From: Neoscytalidium dimidiatum
Taxonomy: Eukaryota > Ascomycota > Dothideomycetes > Botryosphaeriales > Botryosphaeriaceae
Direction: 5' to 3'
Assembly (NCBI GenBank): GCA_037367355.1
Contig: JAVSCG010000040.1
Location: 243,957 to 307,956 of the forward strand
Length of the DNA stretch: 64,000 nucleotides
A model generated the notes under the pieces. It did no database searches and was not told the origin of the DNA. It saw only the letters and a program-made list of their open reading frames with translations. The position numbers and the translations under genes are program-made. Shown here piece after piece: positions 1-9,298 of this stretch (position 1 is its first letter; every line of letters starts with the position of its first letter).

Positions 1-23
1 GAATAAAAAGTACAAAAAAATAA

Positions 24-52
24 GCCCCGGCCGCCGCTGCGCGGCAGGGGCT
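24..52. repeat. GC-rich palindrome
   Basis: A GCCCCGGCCGCC...GGCAGGGGCT hairpin in AT-rich DNA. The same unit occurs in the composite element at 1188-1291. Confidence 0.7.
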
Positions 53-306
53 ATTAAAGATTTAATTTTTAATCTTCCTTCATCAGTAATATGTTCTTTA
101 GATAAAATCATACCATAAACAACCTCTCATTTCTTATAATCTTTTAACTTATCACCTAATAAAGGATATTCATTAAAATAATCTACAAGAAATGTTATAC
201 TATCTATAGACGATACGCTTACAGATAGTATTTCTGAGCCCATGTTATTAGTATAACTTTTAAGATTACAAGATAAAAAGTAAAGCCAATTTTTCCATAA
301 AAGGTA

Positions 307-354
307 TAGCCCCCTTAGGGGCGTGGACCCTCCCCCCCGAGGGGGGGAAGGTCT
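307..354. repeat. GC-rich palindrome inserted in HEG frame
   Basis: Two short inverted repeats (CCCCTTAGGGG and CCCCCCCGAGGGGGGG) lie inside a LAGLIDADG frame and add a Pro/Gly/Arg-rich segment without a stop. Confidence 0.7.
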
Positions 355-612
355 CATGGAAGAAGATGTAGATTTATCAAATGAACGCTGATCCAATCTA
401 AATTTGAGACTTACATTTTTACTAACAGATCTCTTAAGAGTATCTGATTTAGCTTTACTTTCAATGTATCTAATCCCAAAATGTCCATCAGCGAGGGGCT
501 AGGTTTATCCCTATCTGATTTTACATATGGAGATAATAAGTAATATTAGGTTTTTATATGTTTATTTTGGATAAACATAAAGGTCAATCTATTTTTTAAT
601 AAATCTACCTGA

Positions 613-1435
613 TTAAATACCTAACTTATATAGCATGCTAGGTATCATGTATGGTTTAACTATAGAGATTAAAATAGGCATAGAATGTTTAGAGATATAA
701 ATTCTATGATTATTTCTATCCGTATGAAGAGTAATAGTCAATCCGTAACGTATAATTAATACGTTCATTAATCGTACTACATCCTGAATCTGGAAAGAGT
801 CAGTACATAGTCTTAAACCTCTTCCTTGATATGTTCCATCTCCCATAATTAGGTGGGCTAAAGCTACCGGAGTTAACAAGTCGTAAATAGAATACGGAAT
901 TACTTTTTTACCGTTAAGATAAAAAAGATTATAAAGTAATGTTAAACAAGGTAAGGCCCTAGTAGTTATGGAAATACTATGATGGACTTTATCTCCTCTA
1001 AAGTTTGGTAGATAATAAGGATATCTTTCACAATAGTGACTTATACAATTAAATACGAATCAAACGTATGCAAACTTGTCTAGAGATTGTTTAAACCCTA
1101 ATCTGGCATTTTTAACCGTATTAGACTGAGAAAGAGATAATCAACCATCAGATAACAATAACCCTACTATAACGCTCTTTTGATAAGGAGCCCCGGCCGC
1201 CGCTGCGCGGCTGGGGCCTTATTTTTTTATAATATAAAAAAATTAGGGGACCCCACCCCCCGTGCTACGCACGGGGGGGGACCCCATAGGTAATAAAATC
1301 ATATTTCTCACTAATTTGGTAAATCTTCCGTATTTGGCGGTAGATTGTAAATTAGTACCTCATAATACTATATCAGTAGAGGAATTTAATATAGATTTAT
1401 TTTTTTTTTGAAGGAATGTTACGCATTAAATTTAA
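613..1435 (-). pseudogene. LAGLIDADG_2-type endonuclease, disrupted
   Basis: The frame runs WGTNLQSTAKYGRFTKLVRNM, then a composite GC element (1188-1291), then SVIVGLLLSDGWLSLS (first motif), then ALAHLIMGDGTYQGRG (second motif) and IYISKHSMPILISIVKPYM, the usual C-terminus of the family that also follows cox3 at 3723-5735. A one-base slip in a run of A near 1425 breaks the N-terminus and the GC element separates it from the first motif. The whole unit sits between the two halves of another LAGLIDADG gene (1808-2150 and 1-505). Inferred dead. Confidence 0.65.
1188..1291. repeat. Composite GC/AT/GC palindromic element
   Basis: Three hairpins in a row: GC (GCCCCGGCC...GGCTGGGGC), AT (CTTATTTTTTTATAATATAA...AATTAG), then GC (GGGGACCCC...GGGGACCCC). 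The same architecture in reverse orientation lies at 51541-51652. It interrupts an endonuclease frame. Confidence 0.75.
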
Positions 1436-1584
1436 AAATAATCACATGTTTTTTATCGCATATGTTTCACATTGAAACATAAAGATAAACTCGGTTAATA
1501 CTAGATATATAATTAAATATTATAAGATCTAGTATTATTCTTCTACCCACAATCTTCAATTGAAGACTAACAGTTATAAGAAAA

Positions 1585-1671
1585 GTAGAATACCTTGACT
1601 TGAACAAGGAACCTGCTGCTAATGGATAGAAGGGACGCTGCAGCTATTCTGCCTATTGAACTACACTCTAC
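1585..1671 (-). tRNA. tRNA-like gene with enlarged anticodon loop
   Basis: The acceptor stem GTAGAGT/ATTCTAC pairs, the D-arm matches trnH at 6304-6377 almost base for base, and the T-arm is intact. The anticodon stem GCTGC/GCAGC closes a loop of about 20 nt instead of 7, so no anticodon can be read unless an insert is removed. Likely a decayed trnH copy; a tRNA intron is possible. Confidence 0.4.
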
Positions 1672-1698
1672 CGACCTACGCTCGACTATATCTCTGAT

Positions 1699-1757
1699 CT
1701 TCTTATTTATTTAATTTCTTTTTTTTCTTTATATAATAAAGAAAAAGAAGATTAGAG
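1699..1757. repeat. AT-rich palindrome (TTTCTTT...AAAGAAA family)
   Basis: The stem TTTCTTTTTTTTCTTT/AAAGAAAAAGAAG around ATATAAT, flanked by GATTAG. Related palindromes recur near tRNAs and introns (5966-6004, 24404-24436, 42377-42416, 43611-43652). Confidence 0.6.
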
Positions 1758-1807
1758 AAGAAAAAAAGGTCAAAGCCTGTAAATCAACTGTTATAAGAAA
1801 AGGTTGT

Positions 1808-2150
1808 CTATTTTACTAATTTTTTTGTTCCTAATATTACAAAAATCTTAAAAAGTGAAGAGGTAAAGCCTGTAAACCAACTATTATTTGAAAAATGTGA
1901 ACTATCTAATAAACTTTCTAATATATTAGTAGAATATTTGATATTAATGAAATTAATTAAGTCATTAAATCTTCTATTTTTAGGTGTTCTAAGTTTACCG
2001 TGTATCAAATTAATAAAAGATATAATACCATTTTTATCTCCAATAATATAACGAATAGTATTATTTCCTATCATTTGAAAACGACTTATATTACCCAATT
2101 TAGATTGTATCAAAGCATATAAAGGGGGGAGGTTGACAATAATCTAATAT
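1808..2150 (-). pseudogene. LAGLIDADG endonuclease, N-terminal half
   Basis: Encodes LYALIQSKLGNISRFQMIGN, IRYIIGDKNGIISFINLIHG, KLRTPKNRRFNDLINFINIK and then SNNSWFTGFT, at which point the LAGLIDADG motif should begin. Instead the frame runs into unrelated sequence and stops. The expected continuation (ADGHFGIRYIES) resumes about 1.3 kb away at 505. The bases coding SWFTGF are present twice (about 1864-1895 and 1768-1790), as if the target was duplicated when the intervening DNA entered. Confidence 0.65.
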
Positions 2151-2834
2151 ATTGAACATTTACTTACTAACAATATCAACAAATATATATTATCTTCTTT
2201 TACTTTTAGGTTACAGCATTTTATAATTAACCATGTAAGATACAATAAGTATATAAAAAAAAATACACATATATACACTTATTTTATATATATATATATA
2301 TAATTAAAAATACCAAAAAAAAGTTAAACTTGAATAATAAAAGGTTTACTTTCTCTTAAAGTTCATCCCTGCTTTTAATTCTCTAATTTCATTTAACCCT
2401 TCTACAGTTAAATTACCTTTATTATTCATTATTTCTGCAACTTTGCAGAAATCTGAATAATCCTTAAATTTAACACCTTGTATAGGGTATTTATTAAAGA
2501 ATGGAATTATTTTATCAGAGATTTCCGAAAGTTTATGGACAACTATTTCAACATAATTGTAACCATTAGGTTGTTTTAATCTACCACAACCAAAAAAAAG
2601 ATATGATACTTTTAATTAACTCGATATCCCGAGTATGTTGAGTTATTTTAAAAATCAATTGTACTCCAGCTCCTACTTTAAGAGGAGATTTTGAAATATC
2701 TACAAAAAAGCATCCTTCTCCAGACGCAAACCCTGCTATCCATCAAGGATCTAAAGTTAATACCTTATTAACTAATGGTCTTGCCACAGGTATAATATCG
2801 GGAAAATAAGACTTCAAAACAGATGATATACCTA

Positions 2835-2921
2835 CGGGGTCCCCCCTCTCGCTGTAAGCGAGAGAGGGGGGGGTCACCGTGGGTTGGGGTCCCGGCTACG
2901 CCGGGGGGGGGGGCCCCCAAC
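2835..2921. repeat. Double GC palindrome splitting a HEG
   Basis: The hairpins CCCCCCTCTCGC/GCGAGAGAGGGGGG and CCCGGCTACGCCGGG lie between the two domains of the endonuclease at 2346-3468 and introduce a stop. Confidence 0.7.
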
Positions 2922-3096
2922 CTAAATTCATTGCGGCTTTGATTTCAACAATTTTTTTAATTCCTTGGTTAGTCAAAGACTCCTTTTGTTTAATTAAGTT
3001 AACAACTGATTTAAATAAAAGAAAATCCGCATGTTTTTGAGATAATAAAGGATAATTCTCAAAATGTTTAATGATAACTTCTAAATCTGAAATAGA

Positions 3097-3145
3097 TCCT
3101 AGCCCCCTAGGGGCGTGGGATCCTAGCCCCCCGGAGGGGGATCCT
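3097..3145. repeat. GC palindrome in frame within a HEG
   Basis: CCCCCTAGGGG plus CCCCCCGGAGGGGG, flanked by GATCCTA on one side and GGATCCTA on the other, inserted between conserved residues YFTV and ISDLEV of the host protein without breaking the frame. Confidence 0.7.
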
Positions 3146-3464
3146 ACTGTGAAGTATACACTATCTTTATTTTGATTTATATTACCTACTCCATTAAAGA
3201 AACTTCTAATCTTTTCCAATAAAAGTTTATCCTTTAGATGTACATGTAACTGAAAAACAAGAACTATACGTCATCCTGTTAAATTTTTAGTACTTTTAGT
3301 TAGATATACTCCAAATATACCTTCGGCATCAGTAAACCCGGTAATAAATCAAGGATTTAATTTTGAACTGTTTAAGGTAGAAAGCAAACACTTTTGTTTT
3401 CCAAATTTAGAAAAGCAAACAATAAAATTCTTGTGGCATCTAAACATTTTTAATTTATAGAAAC

Positions 3465-3545
3465 ACATGTTTTTCTTTTATCAGAAGGAGATAAAGAAAT
3501 TTGGTTAACAGATAATCTTATTATAAAACCTAAATTACTAATATG
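3465..3545 (-). other. Copy of cox3-like 5' leader
   Basis: In gene orientation: AATAAGATTATCTGTTAACC, then TTTCTTTATCTCC, then AAAAGAAAAACATGTGT. It matches the leader before cox3 (5757-6115), which has TTGTTAACCGTGTTTCTTTA and AAAAGAAAAACATGTGT. Partial copies occur at 8930-8995 and 1445-1500. It may carry transcription or ribosome-loading signals. Confidence 0.45.
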
Positions 3546-3568
3546 TGAAGTAAAGACTATTCTTTCCC

Positions 3569-3664
3569 CTCGGGGGAAAGTCCCCTCTCAGGGGTCCTTA
3601 CCCTATTTCTTTTGTTTGAAAAAACAAAAGAAAGATTAGGGGTAAGTCCCCCCCTTGGGGGACT
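3569..3664. repeat. GC palindromes around an AT palindrome
   Basis: CTTTCCCC/GGGGAAAG and GTCCCC/GGGG hairpins flank a TTTCTTTTGTTT/AAACAAAAGAAA stem, the same mixed architecture as 1188-1291. Confidence 0.6.
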
Positions 3665-3722
3665 AGGATTAAGTACTCGATTTAAAGTAGTAGTACCTAA
3701 AGCAGGAAGAGTTATATGACCA

Positions 3723-5735
3723 TTAGATCATTTTTTTTAATATAGAAGATAACATATAAGGTTTTATAAACATGATTAATTTATCCACAGAAGAACGATA
3801 AATATAAATTCTAGGTTTATCTTTTTCTAGTAGTAATTTACAATGCAATCTATATCTAATAATCAATACATTAATTAATTTAACAACAGCTACTATATTA
3901 AAATAATCTGTACAAAGTATTAAACCTCTTCCTTGTAATATTTTACTAGTACCCATTACCCATTGAGCTAGAACAAAAGGCGTTAAAAGATCGTATATAT
4001 TATGAGGCACTATTTTTTCATTTTTATTATAAAACATATAATAAATTTCAATAAAACTATATAACCATCTAGTACTAATTAATATCACGTCTATAGGTTT
4101 ACCTTTAAAAAGATGACCTCTTGTAAAACGATAGGGACCTTTTTCACAATATATAGATATTTCTCTATATATGTGAAAAAGATATTCCTTATTTTCATAA
4201 GGTTGACGGAATTTAATACGTGCCTTTGCTTTTGTTTTATTATGAATATTAGCTCAACCAGATGATAAGAGTAAACCCACAAAAACACTATAAAGATATG
4301 GAGATATAATTTGTTCAGCACTTATTTCTTTTATAATTTGCTTATAAGGTAACAATGCTACATCAAAATGTTCTGTTTTTTTATATATTAAACCTGTGCT
4401 TAATTTACTCTTACATATAGTAGAATAATCTCTTATATCTTTGACCGTAGAAGATTTTTTACTAATCTTAGATATTAGTTTATATTTCATACTTTCCCGG
4501 GGGGAAGGTCCCCTCGGGACAGGCCCGAAGGGACTAGGAACAATGTAAGGATCTACTATAGATTTTAATAAACCCATTGAGCTAGAACTAATATAAATTC
4601 TTGGTTTATTACCAAGCATATGAAGAGAACATTTAAGCCCATATTTAATTATTAATACATTAATTAGTCTGACTACATCTTTTACAGTAAAATCGTCAGT
4701 ACTAATTCTTAAACCACCAGAAACAGATGATCCATCCCCCCTTATCATGTGGGCTAAAGCAACAGGAGTCAATAAATGAAAAATGTTTTCAGGTATAACT
4801 TTTTTATTATTAAGATAAAAAGAGTTATAAATTTCAACAAAACAAGGCAAGCTACGAGTAGAAAAAGATCAAGAACTCAAAATTACACCATTTCTAGTTC
4901 TAGCTTTAAATTTAGGTAAACTATAACAATAATGAGATAGCGTTCAATAAACAAACCAAACATAAGAAATTTGAAGAGAAGTTTGCTCGAAACCTAGACG
5001 TGGGTATTTATTATTAGCACTAGCATAAGATAGTCAACCTTCAGATAATAATAATCCTACTATTATACTACGTTGATATTGTGGAAGTTTAAACATGTTT
5101 AATTCTACATTAGAAAGTCTGAATGTATTAAAACCAGAATACAGATTTTTCCCTCAAATCACTAAATCTGTACTAGTATTTTTTGGTACATAAGAACTTT
5201 TTTTTCTTGTACTCATCTTAAATACTGTAATAGGTAAATATAATTCCTTAATAGTATATAAACTAAATAAAGTAAGTTTTTTAGAGTCTAATAAACCTGC
5301 TAAATAATAACCTAAATTATTATTATTAGCATATAATTTATAATGTTTATTATTAGCTCTATAATTATCTAGAGCTTTTTCTACTTCATTACTAGTCCCG
5401 AAGGGACTGTCCCCTAGGGTCAGGCCCCTGAAGGGACCTTCCCCAGAGGGGAAAGGGATAGCTTTAGCAATATTTAAATTATAAATAGACAGTATAGTAC
5501 GTTTTAATCATACTCTACCCTCTGATATTATATCACGAAATCATAATGACATAGTATAAATTAATGTAACAAGCGCTATACCTAATACGTATCCAGCATT
5601 AGAAAACCCATGGAAAGTTGAAACAGCTGAAGTAGTAAGAGTTAATAAGCTTATACTTGAATATAATGGCCACGGAGACGGTGACACTAAATGGAACGGA
5701 TGTGCTTGGAAATTACTTCTTTGAATGTTAGACAT
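3723..5735 (-). CDS. cox3 exon 1 fused in frame to two tandem LAGLIDADG endonucleases
   Basis: One open frame of 670 residues with TGA as Trp. Residues 1-73 are cox3 exon 1. Then comes an intron-encoded LAGLIDADG enzyme with IIVGLLLSEGWLSYA and ALAHMIRGDGSSV, then a second one with FVGLLLSSGWANIH and VLAQWVMGTSKI. The second copy has lost the acidic residue of its second motif (GTSK for GDGS), so it may not cut. Two GC palindromes lie in frame and are translated: 5393-5459 after the exon junction and 4494-4537 as the linker between the enzymes. In such introns the endonuclease is usually released by proteolysis of the exon-intron fusion product. Confidence 0.8.
4494..4537. repeat. GC palindrome acting as linker between two HEG domains
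   Basis: CCCGGGGGGAAGGTCCCCTC plus GGGACAGGCCCGAAGGGACT, a reverse-orientation member of the AGTCCC family, translated as GPVPRGPSPRE. Confidence 0.75.
5393..5459. repeat. GC palindrome (AGTCCCGAAGGGACT family), in frame
   Basis: AGTCCCGAAGGGACTGTCCC with CCCCTGAAGGGACCTTCCCC. Members with the same core occur at 16141-16276, 17738-17790 and 39426-39496. It is translated as part of the cox3-intron frame without a stop. Confidence 0.75.
5517..5735 (-). CDS. cox3: Cytochrome c oxidase subunit 3, exon 1
   Basis: Cox3 is a membrane subunit of respiratory complex IV in the inner mitochondrial membrane. The ATG at 5735 opens MSNIQRSNFQAHPFHLVSPS, then PWPLYSSISLL, two hydrophobic segments, and TLIYTMSLWFRDIISEG, the conserved start of the protein; the W of SLWFRD is TGA. 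The exon ends around codon 73 (residues ISEG), where homologues continue TYLGNHT; here the frame enters an intron endonuclease. Exon 2 is not seen between this point and the left edge, so the intron or intron series exceeds 5.5 kb or the rest lies outside. Confidence 0.85.
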
Positions 5736-5756
5736 TTAAAATTTTTAAGACAGACA

Positions 5757-6115
5757 CATGTTTTTCTTTTACTTATTCACGTTACCTGATTTTTTTTATC
5801 TAAAAAAACTTTCCCTGTAGGTCAGATATCCTCTTCCTACTCTATCTTCCCCACCTTTTTATAACATAACGACTAAAAAAAAACAGAAACCAGGAGGAGA
5901 TATACTAGCTTGACTAGTTGGAAATGACTAGATTTATGTAGGTCTCCCTCCCCCCTTCTACCTTTTGTCTTTCTTTTCTTTATGTAATAAAGAAAAGAAA
6001 ATCATTAATGAAAAGGGGAAGATAAAAAGGTGAAGATAAAAAAGATGAAATTATGGTAATTTATTGTGAAATAAATGAGGAGTAAAGAAACACGGTTAAC
6101 AAGATAAATATTTTA
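5757..6115 (-). promoter_or_regulatory. cox3 leader region
   Basis: The region between trnM and the cox3 start. It holds an AT palindrome (5966-6004) and the motif TTGTTAACCGTGTTTCTTTA followed by AAAAGAAAAACATGTG just before the start codon. Pieces of it are repeated before HEGs at 3465-3545 and 8930-8995. Inferred regulatory role only. Confidence 0.35.
5966..6004. repeat. AT-rich palindrome
   Basis: CTTTCTTTTCTTTATGTAAT then AAAGAAAAGAAAATCATT, a member of the AT palindrome family. Confidence 0.6.
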
Positions 6116-6212
6116 TAATAAGATTATCTGTTATTCTTCATGGCCCACCCCTTCAAGGCTTTACTTAAAAAAACAATTATAAAGACTAAATATGTTTTAT
6201 ATTGTAACTATA

Positions 6213-6286
6213 AGCCAGGAGAGAAACTCGAATTCTCATTCTTAATGCATGAAATTAACGTTCTAACCAATTGAACTATCCTGGCT
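6213..6286 (-). tRNA. trnM: tRNA-Met (CAT)
   Basis: Acceptor AGCCAGG/CCTGGCT, D-arm GTTCAATTGGTTAGAAC, anticodon loop TTCATGC on stem TTAAT/ATTAA, T-arm GAGAA/TTCTC. Confidence 0.9.
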
Positions 6287-6303
6287 TAAAATTATAAAAG
6301 AGG

Positions 6304-6377
6304 GGAGGACGCCCTGACTTGAACAGGGAACTTACTGTGCCACATTCAGTTGTTCTGCCTATTGAACTACATCCTCC
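6304..6377 (-). tRNA. trnH: tRNA-His (GTG)
   Basis: Acceptor GGAGGAT/GTCCTCC, anticodon loop ATGTGGC (GTG) with an A-A mismatch at the loop base, T-arm CCCTG/CAGGG. A near-identical copy lies at 9225-9298. Confidence 0.85.
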
Positions 6378-6586
6378 TTTATATTTTATCCAACAACATA
6401 AAGTTCATATAATATACTTTTCTAATTATCTATCCCTTCTTTAATTTACTATATTATTTTTTCTTTTTGAAAGAAAAGAAATAATAAAGTAGGAGGAAAG
6501 TAATAACTAAAAAATTTAGAAAGAAGAGGATACTCATTAGTAAAAATAAATAAAAATACTATTTACTAAAAACTGGTTAATAAAAT

Positions 6587-6659
6587 TCCGGGGGGGTGAG
6601 TCGAACACCCAGATATGACTACCAAAAAATCATGACTTTACCTATTCGTCTACCCCGGA
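6587..6659 (-). tRNA. trnQ: tRNA-Gln (TTG)
   Basis: Acceptor TCCGGGG/CCCCGGA, anticodon loop TTTTGGT on stem TGATT/AGTCA. Confidence 0.85.
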
Positions 6660-7403
6660 TTGTTTATATTTTTAATACAGGGTGTTTATAATAAATATAT
6701 TAAAAAGCAAATACAGAATATAACACTAATATAATATTAAAAGGTAAGAGTATTAACTTAATGTCAATTATATAAACAATATAATCATAGATTTTTAAAA
6801 GATAAAAAAATTTATAAAGGTTATATTTAAATATATATTTAAATATTTAATAAAAATTATAACCTTTTTATGTACCAACTAAACGTACACGTTTAGTGGA
6901 AGTAATATTAACAATAACAGTGTTTAAAGCATATATTATTACGCAATATTAAGTAATAGCCCTTACTGACACCAGAATTAGCCCCCCCTCTGCCTCGCCT
7001 CTAATTTTTATAGCAGAGCAAGAAAAAAAAATAAGGGAAGATGGGATGGATAAGGCAAAAATTAAGAACCGTCGTTAGAGTTTAAAAATGTTTTTTTTTA
7101 ATAATTATTAAAGAAAGGGTAGTAATTAACTAGATTAAAGCACTATAAATGTAAACTCTTTATTAATAAAGAGCTGAGCATTTAAAATATTTAGGTAACA
7201 ATAAATCTGTGACATTAATAGAGTTATAGATCGATATTAATCTTAAATTTATAATTTTTTAATATACTCTTTATTTAGTACTCGGTATATATAAATAAAT
7301 TATTACAATAAAAAATAAATTATACTTACATCTAAAAAAACTCACTATATATAAATTATAATGTTATAATTTTACATAGTAAATAGCAAAAAGTAGGATA
7401 TAT
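6660..7403. other. AT-rich spacer
   Basis: No gene recognised. It contains an AT inverted repeat at about 6800-6865 (AAAGGTTATATTTAAATA and its complement) and a small hairpin CTAAACGTACACGTTTAG near 6880. Confidence 0.5.
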
Positions 7404-7482
7404 GGGTAGTAAGACTTGAACTTACATGAGTTAATATCATCCCGTCCTAAGCGGGACCTGTCTACCAAATTTCAGCATACCC
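7404..7482 (-). tRNA. trnL: tRNA-Leu (TAG)
   Basis: Class II tRNA with a long variable arm; anticodon stem TCCCG/CGGGA with loop CTTAGGA; T-arm GTAAG/CTTAC. Confidence 0.85.
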
Positions 7483-7597
7483 ATTGACTTAATCATAAGG
7501 ATAAGATTTTAAATTTATGAAAAACAAGTATTAAACCTAAAAGCGGATAGGAGGATAAAGATCAATAGTAAATCTATTATACCCCCCCTACTTACAT

Positions 7598-7669
7598 GCC
7601 CAAGATAAGATTCGAACTTATAACCTAAACATCTTCAGAGTTCCGCTCTACCAATTGAGCTTCTTGGGC
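7598..7669 (-). tRNA. trnF: tRNA-Phe (GAA)
   Basis: Acceptor GCCCAAG/CTTGGGC, D-arm GCTCAATTGGTAGAGC, anticodon loop CTGAAGA. Confidence 0.9.
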
Positions 7670-8009
7670 TTTTTATTAATAATTTTATTAATAAAATTAT
7701 TTAATTTTTAAGACCTAAAGATCCCTACTCATTTTTAATAAAAATTGTAGGAAAAGTTGTTAAATAATAATTTTTATATTTCATTAAAATATAAATAAAA
7801 TATTCTTATAGTAGTATACATATAAAAAAACTCAACTACTTAAATTTATTCTTATACATTATTATTTAGATATTATAAACCTTAACATAAGATTAACATG
7901 CTATACATTTTATATTTAAGGTGTATGGATAGCTTAAGCACTTTAAATGAAAACAGAAAGAAAATTTATATTTTATAATTTTAATTATACATCATAAATA
8001 ATACATATT

Positions 8010-8080
8010 GGAGATATCAGGACTCGAACCTAAAATAACGATGAGCAAGATCGCTGTCTTACCAATTAGACTATACCCCC
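8010..8080 (-). tRNA. trnA: tRNA-Ala (TGC)
   Basis: Acceptor GGGGGTA/TATCTCC with wobble pairs, anticodon stem GCGAT/ATCGT with loop CTTGCTC. A GC palindrome cluster begins directly at its 5' end. Confidence 0.85.
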
Positions 8081-8181
8081 TAGTCCCCCCCATTCTTAAG
8101 GGGGGGACCTCCCCGCCCCGTCGGGGAAGTGGGTTGGGGTGGGGTCCCCACAGGTTCCCTGCACGCTCACGCGCGCGGGAA
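8081..8181. repeat. GC palindrome cluster abutting trnA
   Basis: CCCCCCCATTCTTAAGGGGGGG, CCCCGCCCCGTCGGGG and CACGCGCGCGGGAAC hairpins in tandem. A further small AGTCCCCGAAGGGACT copy lies at 8424-8444. Confidence 0.65.
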
Positions 8182-8494
8182 CTTTTCCTTTATATGTATA
8201 ATATTGATTCATTTAGGCTAACACCAGACACTTTAGTAATAATATTGATATCTTTTAAAAGATATTTCTTTATCTATACTTTTATTTATAGAAAAAAATA
8301 GAAAGATTAAGAGATTTAAAAGCTTTAGTTAAAGAAGGGAACTGTGTTCAAACCCCTGTTAATATATTTTTTTTACAAGGATAGCTTGTGTTTAAAAAAT
8401 AGATGATTCAACTATTTTTAATCTAGTCCCCGAAGGGACTTTACCGATTTCTTTAAAAAAAAAAAAAAAGAAGAGCAGAGATAGTGGGTTATGA

Positions 8495-8912
8495 ATGCTT
8501 ACGGTTTAAAGCTGATTTACGCAAAAGTTCTTTATAAGACTCTGAATGTATACATTCAGCAGAATAATCTGCAACTTTTAAAATATTATAATGAGGAGAT
8601 AATAAATCAAAATAGTGTTCTTTTTTTTAAGAATATCTTTTAGATTACAATATTCTATGTATAAGTCAAATGCAGCATAATCTTCTTTTAGTATAACACT
8701 ATACATGTGATATAAGATACTTTAAATATTACTATTGTAATATAGAGAAAACCGTTTTTGTAAAATTATAGAACTACTTATGTAAATTTTACCATTATTT
8801 CTATGTTTCCATATATATTGTACCAAATTTGCCTTTATTATCGTTAAATATAACTTGCTTGTTGATATCTACATTAGAATAACATTTTACAAGGACAAAT
8901 AAGTTTTTCATC
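8495..8912 (-). pseudogene. GIY-YIG endonuclease relic
   Basis: From an ATG at 8912: MKNLFVLVKCYSNVDINKQV and DNKGKFGTIY, then several stops, then a recognisable FDLLSPHYNILKVADYS and HSESYKELLRKSALNRKHS (the family has YYLDLL.PEYNILKTAGS). It lies just after a duplicated trnH-trnM-leader block. Dead. Confidence 0.55.
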
Positions 8913-8929
8913 TTTTATTAATATAATTA

Positions 8930-8995
8930 ACATGTTTTTTATCACACAATATATTGAATATTAAAAAGGAATAAAGAAGCACGGTTAACAATCAT
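8930..8995 (-). other. Second copy of cox3-like leader
   Basis: Gene orientation: TTGTTAACCGTGCTTCTTTA followed by GATAAAAAACATGTT. It matches the cox3 leader at 5757-6115 and again follows trnH and trnM copies. Confidence 0.45.
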
Positions 8996-9106
8996 ATAGT
9001 ATATATAGTATATAATTACAATTGTTATTATTCATATCTCCTACTTAGGGATAGTTTACTTTTTTTAGCTTAAAAAGCAAGACAAAAATCTATATATAAA
9101 GTATTG

Positions 9107-9178
9107 ACCTTAAGAGAAACTCGAATTCTCATTCTTAATGCATGAAATTAACGTTCTAACCAATTGAACTGTTTTGGT
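9107..9178 (-). pseudogene. Duplicate tRNA-Met, weakened acceptor
   Basis: D-arm, anticodon arm (CAT) and T-arm are identical to trnM at 6213-6286, but the acceptor ACCAAAA/TTAAGGT has mismatches. Probably a decaying duplicate. Confidence 0.65.
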
Positions 9179-9224
9179 TTAAACTATAATGATAGCTCCC
9201 TTCTCACTTTGAGATAAAGAGAGG

Positions 9225-9298
9225 GGAGGACGCCCTGACTTGAACAGGGAACTTACTGTGCCACATTCAGTTGTTCTGCCTATTAAACTACATCCTCC
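9225..9298 (-). tRNA. trnH: Duplicate tRNA-His (GTG)
   Basis: Differs from trnH at 6304-6377 by a single base in the D-loop (TATTAAAC for TATTGAAC on the plus strand). Function cannot be told from the sequence. Confidence 0.75.

Larger units (their letters stand above)
1..505 (-). pseudogene. LAGLIDADG endonuclease, C-terminal half, interrupted
   Basis: Read with TGA as Trp, the minus strand from about 505 gives LADGHFGIRYIES, then KNVSLKFRLDQRSFD, then after a GC-rich insert (307-354) a stretch ending in FNEYPLLGDKLKDYKKW and KEHITDEGRLKIKSL. This is the first catalytic motif and following half of a double-motif LAGLIDADG homing endonuclease. The upstream half of the same protein lies at 1808-2150, so the gene is split by about 1.3 kb of inserted DNA. 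The GC insert adds residues in frame. The frame meets another GC hairpin at 24-52 and leaves the window. Probably inactive. Confidence 0.6.
2346..3468 (-). pseudogene. Double-motif LAGLIDADG endonuclease with two GC inserts
   Basis: From an ATG at 3468 the frame gives PWFITGFTDAEGIFGVYLTK (motif 1) and, after about 150 residues, PWWIAGFASGEGCFFVDISK (motif 2), ending NLTVEGLNEIRELKAGMNFK and a TAA at 2346-2348: the normal plan of a roughly 370-residue intron endonuclease. One GC palindrome (3097-3145) adds residues in frame; a second (2835-2921) brings a TAG between the two domains. Without the second insert the protein would be complete. The 80 bp upstream resemble the cox3 leader (see 3465-3545). 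Confidence 0.65.

Noticed and set aside
1188..1291. Insertion sequence or CRISPR array
   Set aside because: The repeats are short palindromes without transposase, regular spacing or spacers; the organellar context fits GC clusters better.
8008..8301. Plus-strand open frames (also 24475-24660, 30877-31089, 33189-33605, 57215-57397, 63450-63764)
   Set aside because: They are antisense to tRNA, rRNA exons or HEGs, have no family resemblance, and all assigned genes lie on the minus strand.
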